Source: an uncultured Eubacteriales bacterium (lineage in GTDB: Bacteria; Bacillota; Clostridia; Christensenellales; Aristaeellaceae). From it: a stretch of 30,438 nucleotides of DNA. Under the pieces are notes generated by a model. It saw only the letters and a program-made list of their open reading frames with translations, ran no database searches and was not told the DNA's origin. Positions within the stretch are counted from its first letter, which is position 1; each line of letters begins with the position of its first letter. The DNA lies in the NCBI GenBank assembly GCA_900542395.1, contig UQNM01000028.1, positions 1 through 30,438 on the forward strand. Direction: 5' to 3'. The position numbers were made by a program, and so were the translations under genes. This document shows positions 23,083 to 30,438 of this stretch, piece by piece.

Positions 23083-24279
23083 TTGAAAAACCCGACCGCC
23101 GGGGAGCTGGCCGTTCTGCGCGAACGCGCCGAGCGCACGTTCTCCCGCTTTCCCGTTCTCCCGCGCCGCGAGGACGGGCGCATGTCGCCCGAATCGCGCC
23201 TGCGCTTCGAATTGACCATGGAAACCATTCTGGAAAAGAATCGCGCGCTGGGCGCGTGCGTCGTGCTGCGCCGCCCGTCCGGGGCGCACGAGACGTTTTG
23301 CTTCGGCACGGCGCGCCTGCTGGGGCGCGTCCCCGTGACGGAGGAAACCTGCTTCCGCGTCGCCTCCGTCAGCAAGCTGGTGATGACCTTCGGCGCGCTG
23401 GCGCTGGTCGAGCGCGGCGCGCTCGGGCTGGACGACGATCTTTCCGCCCATCTCGGCTATCCCGTCCGCAATCCCCGCTTTCCGGATGCGCCCGTCACCC
23501 TGCGCATGCTGCTCACCCATACCGCCTCCATCCGCGACGAGGGGAATTACGGTTCGCGCGGCATGCAGAAGGGCTGCACCCTGCGCGAGCTGCTGGAAAA
23601 CGCCGACAACTGGCTGCCCGCCAGACCCGGCGAGGCCTTTCATTATACCAACCTCGGCGCGGGCGCGGCGGGCGCGGCGATGGAGCGCGCGGCAAACCGC
23701 CCGTTTGACGATATCATGCGGGCGCTCGTCTTCGCGCCGCTTGCCATCCGCGCCAGCTATGTCCCCGGCCGCATCGCGCCCCGGTCGGATTTGGCCAACG
23801 GCTACAGCATGCGCTTCCCCGTCCCCATCCGCAAATACAACGCGCAGGCGCTTTCCCGCCGCAAGCCCGATCCCTTTGACCCCGAGCGCGATTACCTCTG
23901 CGCCGCCGGGCGGCTGATTACGGACAGCGCGGGCATGGCCGCCCTGCTGGGGCTGCTCGCCTCGCACGGGGAAATGGGCGTTCTCTCCCGCGCGTCGCTC
24001 GACCTGATGCGCGCCCCGCAGGATGGGCTGGGCGGCGTGGGCGCGGTCGGGCGCGGCCTGAACGTCGCGTATCTGCCCGGCGTGTTCCCCGGCTTTTCGC
24101 CCGTCGGCCATCAGGGGGTGGCCTACGGCATGTGCGCCGAGCTGTTCGCCGATCCCGCCACCGGCGCGGGCGTGGGGATTATGACAAACGGCGTTTCCCT
24201 CGAACGGAGCACGCCGCCGCTGATGCGGGTCGGGTTTGACCTGCTGTCGCTCGGCTTTGCCGCGCTCAGAAACGCATAA
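23083..24279 (+). CDS. Beta-lactamase-fold serine hydrolase (class C/esterase type)
   Basis: 398 aa from a TTG start that has AAGGAGG 9 nt upstream. The three active-site motifs of serine beta-lactamase/penicillin-binding relatives are present: SVSK (Ser95 to Lys98), YTN (188-190) and HQG (343-345). There is no signal peptide or membrane segment, so the protein should be cytoplasmic; this argues against a beta-lactam resistance enzyme or a wall D,D-peptidase and favours an esterase or peptidase of the EstB/Pab87-like group. Substrate unknown. It stands alone, divergent from the MgtC gene, with very high GC. Confidence 0.85.
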   Translation: MKNPTAGELAVLRERAERTFSRFPVLPRREDGRMSPESRLRFELTMETILEKNRALGACVVLRRPSGAHETFCFGTARLLGRVPVTEETCFRVASVSKLVMTFGALALVERGALGLDDDLSAHLGYPVRNPRFPDAPVTLRMLLTHTASIRDEGNYGSRGMQKGCTLRELLENADNWLPARPGEAFHYTNLGAGAAGAAMERAANRPFDDIMRALVFAPLAIRASYVPGRIAPRSDLANGYSMRFPVPIRKYNAQALSRRKPDPFDPERDYLCAAGRLITDSAGMAALLGLLASHGEMGVLSRASLDLMRAPQDGLGGVGAVGRGLNVAYLPGVFPGFSPVGHQGVAYGMCAELFADPATGAGVGIMTNGVSLERSTPPLMRVGFDLLSLGFAALRNA

Positions 24280-24391
24280 GCGCCGCCGGGCTTTTGCGCA
24301 CGCCCGGCGCGGATTGACCCTGACACAATATTGTCACAATGTTTTAATGTTTTTTCCTCAAGTCTACCATTTTTTCTTCATACGCCTTTCC

Positions 24392-24397
24392 TATAAT
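24392..24397 (+). promoter_or_regulatory. -10 box of the htrA promoter
   Basis: A perfect TATAAT (24392-24397) lacks a recognisable -35 hexamer at 16-18 nt (T-rich there), so an activator may be needed. About 60 bp upstream lie a palindrome ACAATATTGT (24325-24334) and two CACAAT copies, possibly a regulator site. Confidence 0.5.
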
Positions 24398-24488
24398 ACA
24401 GCCATCGCCTGAAGGAAAGCGGGCAGGAAAGCACCGCCCCCTTCCGGCGAGACCATCCGCGATTTAACCCCGAAAGGAGATCATTCTT

Positions 24489-25688
24489 ATGCGTAAATCC
24501 ATTCGTCCCCTGATTGCCCTGACCGCCGCGCTGGCGCTGACGGTTACGGCCGGCATGAGCGCGCTGGCTCAGGCCGATAACAACGAAAAACATTTCAGCG
24601 TGATCGAGGCCGCCTCAAGCGAGGATTCCCTCACCATCCCGGAGATCGCCAAGAAGTGCGGCACCTCCGTCGTGGCCATCGAGACGGAGACCAAGGTGGT
24701 CTACAACACCTACGACAACGACTATTACAACCCGTTCGGCGGCATGTTCGGCTACGGCTTCGGCTATGGCTACGGCAACCGCGGCGGCCGCGGCGGCACA
24801 CAGGAATACACCGAGAAGGCCGCCGGTTCCGGCGTCATCATCTCTGAGGACGGCTACGTTCTGACCAACAACCACGTCATCTCCGGCGCGGACAAGATCA
24901 CCGTCTACGTCAACCCCGGCGACGGCAGCGAAGAGAAGACCTACGAGGCCACGCTCGTCGGCTCCTCCGAGAGCAACGACATCGCGGTGCTCAAGATCGA
25001 CGCGACCGGCCTGAACGCCGCGGCCTTTGGCGACAGCGATCAGCTTGAGGTCGGCGAGCTAGCCGTGGCCATCGGCAACCCGATGGGTCAGGTGCACGGC
25101 TCTGTGACCGCGGGCATCATCTCCGCCGTCGAGCAGGAGCTGACCATCGACGACGTGACCATCAACGCCATTCAGACGGATGCGGCCATCAACCCCGGCA
25201 ACTCCGGCGGCGCGCTGTTTGATTCCTACGGCAATGTCGTCGGCATCGTCTACGCCAAGAGCTCTTCCGTGAGCATCGAGGGCATCGGTTACGCCATTCC
25301 GGTCAACAACATCAAGGATCTCGTCGCGCAGATGATCAACGACCCGGATTCCGTCAAGGATCAGACCAAGGGCAGCCAGATCATGCTGGGCATCACCATC
25401 CGCGATATTACCGAGGAAATGAGCAAGCAGTATTCCATGCCGGTCGGCGTGTATATCACCGAGGTTTCCAGCATGAGCGCCGCTGAGCGCGCCGGCCTGC
25501 AAAAGGGCGACATCATCACCGAGTTTGCGGGCGAAACCGTGACCTCCGCGGATGACCTGAACGCCATCAAGGCCAAGCAGACCTCCGGTGACACCGTTTC
25601 CGTCAAGATCGACCGCAACGGCAAGACCCTGACGCTTGATCTGGTCGTGCCGCAGCCGACCGATGTGGATACCTCCAGCAGCAAGTAA
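24489..25688 (+). CDS. htrA: HtrA/DegP-type serine protease with PDZ domain
   Basis: 399 aa, extracytoplasmic quality-control protease. The N-terminal hydrophobic stretch ends in ALA-QADN, so it may be a cleaved signal peptide rather than the anchor usual in Bacillota HtrA. The trypsin-like domain (about 50-285) has a complete triad: His129 in TNNHVISG, Asp164 in SNDIAVLK, Ser239 in NPGNSGGAL. One PDZ domain (about 298-388) follows, with GVYITEVSSMSAAERAGLQKGDII. An unusual Tyr/Gly-rich loop (about 76-104) lies before the His in the position of the regulatory LA loop. AAGGAG lies 11 nt before the ATG. A strong terminator follows. Confidence 0.95.
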   Translation: MRKSIRPLIALTAALALTVTAGMSALAQADNNEKHFSVIEAASSEDSLTIPEIAKKCGTSVVAIETETKVVYNTYDNDYYNPFGGMFGYGFGYGYGNRGGRGGTQEYTEKAAGSGVIISEDGYVLTNNHVISGADKITVYVNPGDGSEEKTYEATLVGSSESNDIAVLKIDATGLNAAAFGDSDQLEVGELAVAIGNPMGQVHGSVTAGIISAVEQELTIDDVTINAIQTDAAINPGNSGGALFDSYGNVVGIVYAKSSSVSIEGIGYAIPVNNIKDLVAQMINDPDSVKDQTKGSQIMLGITIRDITEEMSKQYSMPVGVYITEVSSMSAAERAGLQKGDIITEFAGETVTSADDLNAIKAKQTSGDTVSVKIDRNGKTLTLDLVVPQPTDVDTSSSK

Positions 25689-25751
25689 GCGCGGCGCTTC
25701 CATATCGATACACATTCCCTATTCTTCATTCTCCATTCTCCTTTGTAACAG

Positions 25752-25794
25752 CCGGAGCCGCTTTTCCCGTCGGAAGAGCGGCTCCGGTTGTTTT
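25752..25794 (+). terminator. Terminator of htrA
   Basis: CCGGAGCCGC (25752-25761) pairs with GCGGCTCCGG (25778-25787) around a 16-nt loop, and TTGTTTTT follows. The T-run doubles as the -35 box of the next gene. Confidence 0.88.
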
Positions 25795-25816
25795 TATTTC
25801 ACGCTTGTGCTATGAT
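25788..25816 (+). promoter_or_regulatory. Candidate promoter of the L,D-transpeptidase gene
   Basis: TTGTTT (25788-25793), 17 nt, TATGAT (25811-25816). It starts directly after the terminator stem. Confidence 0.55.
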
Positions 25817-25847
25817 GGGTGTGAAAACTCATCTCTCGGAGGTTTCC

Positions 25848-27278
25848 ATGAAACATCTCGCGCTTTTCCTCTGTCTGCTCTGGCTCGTTCCTACCTGCGG
25901 TTTATGCGAAAAAATCCTCTGGGAGGACGAGGCCGGGCAGGTCATCCTGGGCGACGACGGCAACGTTCAGTTCATCTCCCCCGACGGCGAGGCGGCCGAC
26001 GAAAATTTCTTTGTGCCTACGACGGTTCCCGCCGAAACGCCCGCTCCAATCGAAGCGCCTGCCGCAACCGAATCGCCCGCCGAAGTCGAGCCGATTGACT
26101 TCACCTTCAAGCGGACGCTCAAATACGGCGATTCCGGCGAGCGGGTCGCGCAGCTCCAAACCCGCCTGTCCGAACTGGGCTTTTACAACGCGAAGGTCTC
26201 CGGCGGCTATTACAAGGTGACCAAGGCCGCCGTCAAGGCCTTTCAGGCGCACAACGGCCTGAGCGCCGACGGCATCGCGGGGCGCGACACGCAGGAGCTG
26301 CTCTTTTCCGCCGCCGCCGTCCCCGCCGCGGCCACGCCCCGGCCGTCCCCCACGCCCGAACCGGCGAAATACACCCTGATGGTGGACGTCGTCAACCAGA
26401 TCACCCGCGCCTATACATACGACGAAGACGGCCAATACACCGTGCTCGTGCGCGAAATGATCTGTTCCACCGGCACGAGCAAATACCCCACGCCCTGCAA
26501 AACGACCATCATGCCGAAAAAGCGCGCCCGCTGGGGCTATTTCCCGACATGGGGCTCCCACGCGCAGTATCTGACGCGCATCGACGCGGCCAACGCCTTC
26601 CACTCCGTGCTCTATTCCGAGCCGAACGAAAACACCCTCTCCGTCAAATCCTTCGACGCGCTGGGCACGCCCGCCTCCCACGGCTGCGTCCGCCTGCTCG
26701 TCTCCGACGCGAAATGGATTTACGAAAACTGCAAGGAGGGCACGATCATCACCGTCTACGAGGGCGACTACGACCCGGAATACACGATGACGCTCAAGCC
26801 CACGCTCAACACCTCCACCCTGCGCGAAAACCCGCTGCCCGCCCCGACGGCCACGCCGGCATACGCCCCGGAAAACTGGCCGACCCAATACCGAACACTC
26901 TCCCGCGGGAAGAAGGGCGAGGACGTATACATGCTGCAAATGCGGCTGACCGAGCTGGGTTATTACCATGGCTCGATCACCGGCGGCTATTACGGCGGCA
27001 CCATTCAGGCCGTCAAGGATTTCCAGAGCGATTACGGCCTGACCGTAGACGGCGCGGCGGGCAAGCAGACGCAGGCGCTGCTCTTCTCCGCCGCCGTCAA
27101 TCTGACTGCCGCGCAGCCCGAAGGGACGCCGGTGCCTGAGACGCCCGTGCCCGAAATGATCGTGTTCGAGACGCCGCGCCCGACCGATACCCCCGCGCCC
27201 ACGTCCACGCCGCTGCCCACCTTCACCCCGACGCCCGACCCGGCGCTGTTCGTGCCGTTCGAGGATTCCGTCGGATAA
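25848..27278 (+). CDS. L,D-transpeptidase (YkuD) flanked by two peptidoglycan-binding domains
   Basis: 476 aa, exported. The order is: signal peptide (1 to about 20), PG_binding_1 domain (about 89-154), YkuD catalytic domain (about 174-305), second PG_binding_1 (about 349-414), and a Pro/Thr-rich tail to the end. The active site is SHGCVRL with Cys280 as the nucleophile, and His252 in FHSVLY is the upstream conserved His. Such enzymes form 3-3 cross-links in peptidoglycan or attach proteins. Two binding domains on both sides of the catalytic one is less common than a single one. GGAGG lies 6 nt before the ATG at 25848; a longer in-frame start has no ribosome site. The acyltransferase gene follows after 44 bp. 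Confidence 0.93.
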   Translation: MKHLALFLCLLWLVPTCGLCEKILWEDEAGQVILGDDGNVQFISPDGEAADENFFVPTTVPAETPAPIEAPAATESPAEVEPIDFTFKRTLKYGDSGERVAQLQTRLSELGFYNAKVSGGYYKVTKAAVKAFQAHNGLSADGIAGRDTQELLFSAAAVPAAATPRPSPTPEPAKYTLMVDVVNQITRAYTYDEDGQYTVLVREMICSTGTSKYPTPCKTTIMPKKRARWGYFPTWGSHAQYLTRIDAANAFHSVLYSEPNENTLSVKSFDALGTPASHGCVRLLVSDAKWIYENCKEGTIITVYEGDYDPEYTMTLKPTLNTSTLRENPLPAPTATPAYAPENWPTQYRTLSRGKKGEDVYMLQMRLTELGYYHGSITGGYYGGTIQAVKDFQSDYGLTVDGAAGKQTQALLFSAAVNLTAAQPEGTPVPETPVPEMIVFETPRPTDTPAPTSTPLPTFTPTPDPALFVPFEDSVG

Positions 27279-27322
27279 CGCGCCCCAAAGGCGACTTCAC
27301 CAGAAAGAGAGTGCGCACATCT

Positions 27323-28378
27323 ATGGAAACCAAAACCGTTGAAAGAAACTGGGGCTTGGATCTGCTCCGTATTCTGGCCGCGTTCACGGTGGTCATGCTG
27401 CACGTCAGCCCGCAGGCGTATCTCGACGTGGAAATCGCCTCCGCCCCCTGGAACGTGATGAACGCGATCACCGGCCTTTGCTGCTGGAATGTTTCGGCGT
27501 TCTTCATGCTCAGCGGCGCGTTTCTCCTCGCCCCGCAGAAGGCGATGAGCACCCGAACGCTGTATCGGAAAAACATCGCGCGTCTGGCCGCCGCCTTCGT
27601 GTTCTGGTCGGCGGTCTATGCGCTCACGTACTGCCTGCTGCGCGGCAAGGGCAAGTGGACGTTCCTCAACGAGCTGCTCCGCGGCCATTATCACATGTGG
27701 TTCGTCTTCACGCTCATCAGCCTGTATGCCGTCGTGCCGCTGCTCCGCAAAATCACCGAATCCAAAAAGGCGACCGAGTATTTCCTGCTCATCGGCTTTT
27801 TGTTCACCTACCTCATCGGCCGCGCACTGAATTTCGCGCTGCTGTTTGAACTGCCGCACAAGGACGTTCTCCAGTCCCTTCAATCCGCCTGCGCGCAGCT
27901 CAACCCCTATCGCGGCCTGACCGCGCTGTATGCCTTTGTGCTGGGGCATTACCTGATGGCCTATCCGCTCCCCAAAGCGGCGCGCCGCCTGCTCTGCGCG
28001 GCGGGCTGCCTCTCCTGCGTGATAACGATTTTGCTGACGCGCTGGCACTCCGCCGTGCTTCAGGCCACCAGCGCCGTCTTCACCTCCGGCGCGTCGCTGG
28101 GTGTGCTGACGATGACGGCGGCGCTCTTCGTCTTCTTCAAGGAGCTGCGCCTGACCCCCGGCGCGAAGGCGCAGCGCGCGCTGCTGCTCGTTTCCAAATG
28201 CACGTTCGGCGTCTATCTGGTTCACGCCCTCGTGCTGGAGCGGCTTGATATCGCCTATCCCGTCGCCGCCGGGGCGCTGCTGCTGAGCATCGTGGGCGTG
28301 TCGCTGCTGGTGTTCCTCGCGTCGCTCGCGATTTCGGTTGCCATGAGCCGGATTCCGGGGCTGAAAAAGGTGATCTAA
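27323..28378 (+). CDS. Acyltransferase-3 family membrane protein (surface O-acyltransferase)
   Basis: 351 aa, about ten membrane segments. The start ERNWGLDLLRILAAFTVVMLHVS contains the RxxxxDxLR-type opening and the conserved His of the OafA/WecH/IcaC family, and HMWFVFTLISLYAVVPLL is the second typical block. These proteins O-acetylate or succinylate surface polysaccharides, peptidoglycan or lipids, taking the acyl group through the membrane. The ATG at 27323 has AGAGAG 12 nt upstream, and a GTG at 27311 lies too close to that site. Probably in one operon with the L,D-transpeptidase. The acceptor is unknown. Confidence 0.88.
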   Translation: METKTVERNWGLDLLRILAAFTVVMLHVSPQAYLDVEIASAPWNVMNAITGLCCWNVSAFFMLSGAFLLAPQKAMSTRTLYRKNIARLAAAFVFWSAVYALTYCLLRGKGKWTFLNELLRGHYHMWFVFTLISLYAVVPLLRKITESKKATEYFLLIGFLFTYLIGRALNFALLFELPHKDVLQSLQSACAQLNPYRGLTALYAFVLGHYLMAYPLPKAARRLLCAAGCLSCVITILLTRWHSAVLQATSAVFTSGASLGVLTMTAALFVFFKELRLTPGAKAQRALLLVSKCTFGVYLVHALVLERLDIAYPVAAGALLLSIVGVSLLVFLASLAISVAMSRIPGLKKVI

Positions 28379-28383
28379 ACCAA

Positions 28384-28447
28384 CGGGGCGCTGCCTCCAA
28401 ACCCGCCGAACATTTCGATGGGCTTGGGGACAGCGCCCCGTTTTTTT
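28384..28447 (+). terminator. Terminator of the L,D-transpeptidase/acyltransferase operon (related to repeat family A)
   Basis: CGGGGCGCTG (28384-28393) pairs with CAGCGCCCCG (28431-28440), with more pairing inside, then seven T. Its left arm (GGGGCGCTGCC, CAAACCCGCC) matches the family A repeats at 3806-3854 and 19454-19503. Confidence 0.85.
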
Positions 28448-28450
28448 GAT

Positions 28451-28536
28451 ATGGGAAATTGCGTAGAATCGCTCGCGTGAGCAGAACTTTGATGCTTTGC
28501 AGACTTTGGCGGAGGAGCAGGCGGGCTCAGCCCGCG
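28451..28536. repeat. Inverted, diverged copy of the vanY 93-bp repeat
   Basis: Read on the minus strand it starts CGCGGGCTGAGCCCGCC, immediately after the tsaD stop codon, and ends GCAATTTCCCAT. This matches the order of landmarks in the three copies at 11541-11819, with differences in the middle. It lies between genes, so the family is not primarily coding. Confidence 0.85.
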
Positions 28537-29595
28537 TTACACCAGCCTCAGCGACGGGCAGGCGTTCAAATCCAGCCCCGCGATTTCTCCGCGCATGAGC
28601 CGATAGAACGCCGCGCTGCCGATCATCGCCGCGTTGTCCGTGCAGAGGATCGGCGGCGGCATCACCAGGCGAAGCCCCGCCTTCTGGCATTTGTCGTTCA
28701 TCGTGTTGCGCAGGCCGCTGTTGCTCGCCACGCCGCCCGCCAGCGCGACGGTCTTCGCGCCCGTTTCGACGGCGGCCAGCATCGCCTTGTCGCTCAGCAG
28801 CTCCACCGCCGCGTGCTGGAAGCTGGCGGCGATATCGGCGGCGGGCACATCCTGCCCGTTCTGGCGCAGCTTGTGCACCGTGTTAATCAGCGCCGTTTTC
28901 AGGCCGGAAAAGCTGTAATCATAGCGCCCCGGCGTCTGCACGTGCGGCAGCTTCAGCGCGTGCGGGTTGCCCTCGCGGCTGAGCTTATCCAGCAGCGGTC
29001 CGCCCGGATACGGCAGGCCGAGCACGCGCGCCGCCTTGTCAAACGCCTCGCCCGCCGCGTCGTCCATCGTCTGCCCCAGCAGGGTATACACGCCGTAATC
29101 CTCCACGCGGACGATATGGCTGTGGCCGCCCGAGGCCACCAGACAGACGAACGGCGGTTCCAGATCGGGGTGCGCCACATAGTTCGCGCTGACGTGCCCC
29201 TCGATGTGGTTCACCGGAACGAGCGGCTTACCGGCCGCGTAGGCCAGCGCCTTGACCGCCGAAACGCCGATGAGCAGCGCGCCGACCAGACCGGGGCCGT
29301 AGGTCACGGCCATCGCGTCCACGTCGGAAAGCGTCATGCCCGCCTTTTTGAGCGCCTCGTCCACCACGGGATCGACGCTCTCCACGTGCGCGCGCGACGC
29401 GATTTCCGGCACAACGCCGCCATACATCGCGTGCAGCGGAATCTGCGAGGAAATCACGGAGGAGATCACCTGCCGCCCGTCGCGCACAATCGCGGCGGCC
29501 GTTTCGTCGCAGCTCGATTCAATCGCCAAAATCGTCGCATGGCCGTCCGCCATCAGGCGTTCGGTCTGCGCTTTGGCACTCTGTCCGTAGTTCAT
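28537..29595 (-). CDS. tsaD: tRNA N6-threonylcarbamoyladenosine transferase
   Basis: 352 aa. TsaD, with TsaB and TsaE, moves the threonylcarbamoyl group to A37 of ANN-reading tRNAs in the cytoplasm; it is normally essential. Seen are ILAIESSCDETAAAIV (22-37), the metal-binding HIEGH (His130, His134), YGGVVPEIASRAH (58-70), SGGHSHI and the C-terminal DNAAMIG with the metal-ligand Asp. GGAGG lies before the ATG at 29595, which also overlaps the stop of the upstream gene (ATGA). The first 20 residues extend beyond the usual start, but the ribosome site supports them. tsaB and tsaE are not in the window. Confidence 0.97.
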   Translation of the reverse strand: MNYGQSAKAQTERLMADGHATILAIESSCDETAAAIVRDGRQVISSVISSQIPLHAMYGGVVPEIASRAHVESVDPVVDEALKKAGMTLSDVDAMAVTYGPGLVGALLIGVSAVKALAYAAGKPLVPVNHIEGHVSANYVAHPDLEPPFVCLVASGGHSHIVRVEDYGVYTLLGQTMDDAAGEAFDKAARVLGLPYPGGPLLDKLSREGNPHALKLPHVQTPGRYDYSFSGLKTALINTVHKLRQNGQDVPAADIAASFQHAAVELLSDKAMLAAVETGAKTVALAGGVASNSGLRNTMNDKCQKAGLRLVMPPPILCTDNAAMIGSAAFYRLMRGEIAGLDLNACPSLRLV

Positions 29596-30344
29596 GGTCT
29601 TTCCTCCGTCTGTGTCAACTGCCGCTTCACCATGCCGGAAACGACGGCATACGCCGCCGCCAGCAGCAGCACGGCCAGCGCAAACGCCAGCGCGAACTGC
29701 CCGAGCACGTCGCGCAGCGCCGTTTCAAACAGCGCCTGCGGCATCATCCGAATCAGAATATCCGTCGCCGGGTTGAGCAGCCAGTTTGAGTTGGTGAAAA
29801 TCAGCCGATGCAGGCCGACGAACACCGCCCCGAACCCGGCCGCGTTCATCATGCCGCCGACGACGCCCGCGGCGGCCGCCGGCACGAGCGCCCCGCAGAC
29901 CGCGCCGATCATCACCGGGCGATGGCGCTTTTCCATCGTCGCGCCGACCCACGCCATCGCCACAGCCAGCCCCGCCGCCAGCGAGATACAGCCTGTGCGC
30001 ATCGTTCTGCAAAGCGCAATCAGCCGCCGCACGTCGTTCATGTGGCTGATTTCCTTCTCGTTCAGCTCGTCCACGGCCAGCGGCGCATCCTCGCCGCCCG
30101 GCGCCATATACAGCGCGATGGTCTGCGCTACGTCGTGCTGACGCGCCGCGTCCATGCCGATATAGGCAGTCACCGCGTCGTCGTCGCGCATGCCGTGCGT
30201 CTGCGCGACAGCCGCGCGGGATTTTTCCCCGTAGAGCGCCGGATCAACCGCTTCCCGCTCGATTGCGCCGCAGAGAGAGCCGACGGCGGCGAGCATGACG
30301 GACAGCGCTGCCATCAGGCCGACGATCCATTTTTGTTTTTTCAT
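29592..30344 (-). CDS. lit: Lit-like integral membrane protein (TIGR01906/DUF1461)
   Basis: 250 aa with four or five membrane segments: N-terminal about 7-27, then an external loop of about 85 residues, then three or four more. The family signatures are EKEISHMNDVRRL (His101) and LHRLIFTNSNWLLNPATD (His179) followed by LIRMMPQALF. Lit of enterococci, Listeria and Bacillus belongs to this family and moves an acyl chain inside diacyl lipoproteins to give lyso-lipoproteins; the two conserved His are the likely catalytic residues. I infer the same reaction here. The ribosome site is weak. Translation is coupled to tsaD by a 4-bp overlap. Other DUF1461 proteins have no tested function, so the symbol is provisional. 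Confidence 0.75.
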   Translation of the reverse strand: MKKQKWIVGLMAALSVMLAAVGSLCGAIEREAVDPALYGEKSRAAVAQTHGMRDDDAVTAYIGMDAARQHDVAQTIALYMAPGGEDAPLAVDELNEKEISHMNDVRRLIALCRTMRTGCISLAAGLAVAMAWVGATMEKRHRPVMIGAVCGALVPAAAAGVVGGMMNAAGFGAVFVGLHRLIFTNSNWLLNPATDILIRMMPQALFETALRDVLGQFALAFALAVLLLAAAYAVVSGMVKRQLTQTEERP

Positions 30345-30363
30345 AACGCCATCTTATCAGAAA

Positions 30364-30385
30364 GGGCGGGCGAAAACGCCCGCCC
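30364..30385. terminator. Strong GC hairpin upstream of the lit-like gene
   Basis: GGGCGGGCG (30364-30372) pairs with CGCCCGCCC (30377-30385) around AAAA. On the minus strand it is followed by TTTCT. It probably ends a minus-strand gene outside the window, or sits in the leader of the lit-tsaD transcript. Confidence 0.55.
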
Positions 30386-30438
30386 CGGTTCGTTTTGGTT
30401 TGACAGGAATACGCGCTTATACTAATTCGCAGTTAAAA

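Noticed and set aside
27032..28690. Long minus-strand frame across the acyltransferase gene and the intergenic repeats
   Set aside because: Antisense to a clear membrane acyltransferase and running through a terminator; includes the translated 93-bp repeat only by chance.
30400..30423. TTGACA followed by TATACT near the right end of the window
   Set aside because: The spacer is only 12 nt, too short for a sigma-A promoter, and no downstream gene is visible in the window.

Overview
The window looks like chromosomal DNA of a GC-rich, Gram-positive-type anaerobe, most likely a gut Clostridia lineage (Bacillota). The sequence support is: AGGAGG-type ribosome sites with some TTG/GTG starts; several near-consensus sigma-A promoters (TTGACA-17-TATAAT); a type III glutamine synthetase; a reverse rubrerythrin next to a PerR-like regulator; a YhaM nuclease; a Lit-like lipoprotein transacylase; many cell-wall enzymes; and no LPS or outer-membrane genes. 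The taxonomic call is inference. No rRNA, tRNA, CRISPR array, transposase, integrase or phage gene was seen.

Layout. 0-1.8 kb: a terminator, a promoter and a lone GtrII-type membrane glycosyltransferase that is visibly more AT-rich than the rest. 1.8-7.6 kb: glmS and glnN (minus) and murA (plus). Together these make glutamine, move its amide nitrogen into glucosamine-6-P, and commit UDP-GlcNAc to peptidoglycan. 7.7-13.0 kb: a four-gene plus-strand operon behind a strong promoter, with order SGNH-like protein, MBOAT acyltransferase, second SGNH-like paralogue, VanY-type D,D-carboxypeptidase. It is probably a surface-polymer O-acylation and wall-trimming cassette. 13.0-14.4 kb: reverse rubrerythrin and perR behind a consensus promoter with two Fur/PerR-like boxes, plus a 65-aa membrane protein. 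14.5-18.2 kb: a mglBAC-type sugar ABC transporter with its own consensus promoter, an intercistronic hairpin and a terminator. 18.4-20.8 kb: yhaM, a repeat-rich intergenic stretch and a ROK sugar kinase. 20.9-24.3 kb: a MATE exporter that overlaps an MgtC-family gene tail to tail, then a divergent beta-lactamase-fold serine hydrolase. 24.4-28.4 kb: an HtrA protease, an L,D-transpeptidase flanked by peptidoglycan-binding domains, and an acyltransferase-3 membrane protein. 28.5-30.4 kb: tsaD and an upstream, 4-bp-overlapping Lit/TIGR01906 gene.

Common themes are envelope building and remodelling (glmS, murA, MBOAT/SGNH, VanY, L,D-transpeptidase, acyltransferase, Lit, HtrA) and sugar uptake and phosphorylation (mgl, ROK kinase).

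The two observations most worth following are the SGNH-MBOAT-SGNH-VanY operon and a 93-bp repeat. The repeat sits three times in tandem, in frame, at the start of vanY, and a related copy lies between genes just after tsaD. Two further palindromic repeat families lie in intergenic DNA.
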